Source: Propionibacteriaceae bacterium (GTDB lineage: Bacteria; Actinomycetota; Actinomycetes; Propionibacteriales; Propionibacteriaceae). From it: a stretch of DNA of 6,102 nucleotides. Positions 5,567 through 6,102 of this stretch are shown one piece after another. The notes below the pieces were generated by a model that ran no database searches, was not told the origin of the DNA, and saw only the letters and a program-made list of their open reading frames with translations. A program made the translations under genes and the position numbers. The stretch lies in NCBI GenBank assembly GCA_021323255.1, contig JAJTCL010000177.1:1-6102 (forward strand). Reading direction: 5' to 3'. Position 1 is the first letter of the stretch; every line of letters starts with the position of its first letter.

Positions 5567-6102
5567 TCGAAGGCGATCGTCACGTTGAGGAGGTCGCGCG
5601 GTTCGACCCGCTCCTCGATAACGGCGGGCTTGCGAGCGATGCCGCCCACGATCAAGAGAAGAGATTGCCCCTCCGGCGCGAGGCCCCAGCCACCGCCGCG
5701 ACCGACCATGCCTAGCGCTGTCACGCCGACCGTGCCCGCTGCCGTCACAACGCGCGTGGGATCGCGGCGGCTGACGGCGCGGTCAGTAAGTCGGACGAAT
5801 AACCGCGGCAGCGGCCAGGGGGCTGACATCATGACCGGGAACGCCGAGGGCAGGCCGCTGCCCGATGGGACGGGCTCTGAAAGTCGAGAATCTCGCGATC
5901 GATTTCCTTGAACGACTTGTGGTTCGCGCGGCGGATAATGTACGGAATCGCGACCGGTGACCCCGCCAGCTCTCGCTCAACGGGCAGAAATCATCCACGT
6001 CGTCGAAGATGACCAGGTGTTTGCGGCCTTTCAAGTATGCCTGCACCGACTTGTCCTCATCCACAGCGCGCGCCAGGCAAAAGGCCCGGTAGCTAGTAAA
6101 CG
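5510..6102 (-). pseudogene. 2-oxoacid dehydrogenase E2-type acyltransferase domain, multiply frameshifted
   Basis: The minus strand, read from the right edge, gives three frames of one protein. Frame one (6100 to about 5980) reads LARAVDEDKSVQAYLKGRK and LVIFDDVDD. Frame two (about 5978 to 5870) reads ERELAGSPVAIPYIIRRAN and then HKSFKEIDREILDFQ. Frame three (about 5865 to 5510) reads GLPSAFPVMMSAPWP, then TVGVTALGMVGRGGGWG, LLLIVGGIARKPAV and FDHDVVDGAPAARF. The last carries the HxxxDG active-site motif of the CoA-dependent acyltransferase superfamily (His codon 5565-5563). At least two indels, near 5980 and in 5857-5873, separate the frames. The family C-terminus and stop are missing: the frame passes the breakpoint and runs antisense into WS/DGAT to 5254. 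It resembles the free-standing catalytic-domain proteins annotated as E2 subunit in actinobacteria; I see no lipoyl domain. The 5' end lies outside the window. Confidence 0.75.

Noticed and set aside
1..6102. CRISPR array, tRNA, insertion sequence or toxin-antitoxin module
   Set aside because: No regularly spaced repeats, tRNA cloverleaf, transposase motif or paired small toxin/antitoxin ORFs were seen on reading both strands.

Overview
The window is GC-rich actinobacterial DNA. Its closest feel is Mycobacterium or a relative: a wax ester synthase/diacylglycerol acyltransferase (WS/DGAT), a universal stress protein of the actinobacterial VVGTRE type, a TnrB3-like ABC-2 permease and strong AGGAGG-type ribosome binding sites. 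The genus is inference from gene families; no rRNA or species marker is present.

Layout, left to right. Positions 1-3834 hold minus-strand genes. In the direction of transcription they are: a broken universal stress protein gene (3834-3368), an intact exported GH1 beta-glucosidase (3292-1829), a C-terminal remnant of an ABC-2 drug/polyketide export permease with two internal stops (1701-1396), a hairpin just after it (1382-1331), an intact CPBP-family membrane protease (1159-449), and a small membrane protein with one frameshift that runs off the left edge (428-1). Positions 3835-4077 form a divergent spacer that may hold a decayed small gene and two inverted repeats. On the plus strand, an intact WS/DGAT (4078-5439) is followed 19 nt later by only the first 17 codons of a SRPBCC (START-like) gene. 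At about 5509/5510 this runs head-on into the truncated 3' end of a minus-strand 2-oxoacid dehydrogenase E2-type acyltransferase pseudogene (to 6102 and beyond).

The window therefore has three intact genes (GH1, CPBP, WS/DGAT) among at least five damaged ones. Several lesions are single-frame nonsense codons rather than indels, so sequencing error cannot explain everything. I read it as an eroding accessory region with at least one rearrangement breakpoint. I see no coherent new defence, biosynthetic or mobile system. The most useful observations are the decayed genes that simple ORF calling misses, the fusion breakpoint near 5510, and a hairpin whose base pairing is complete only in the minus-strand RNA.
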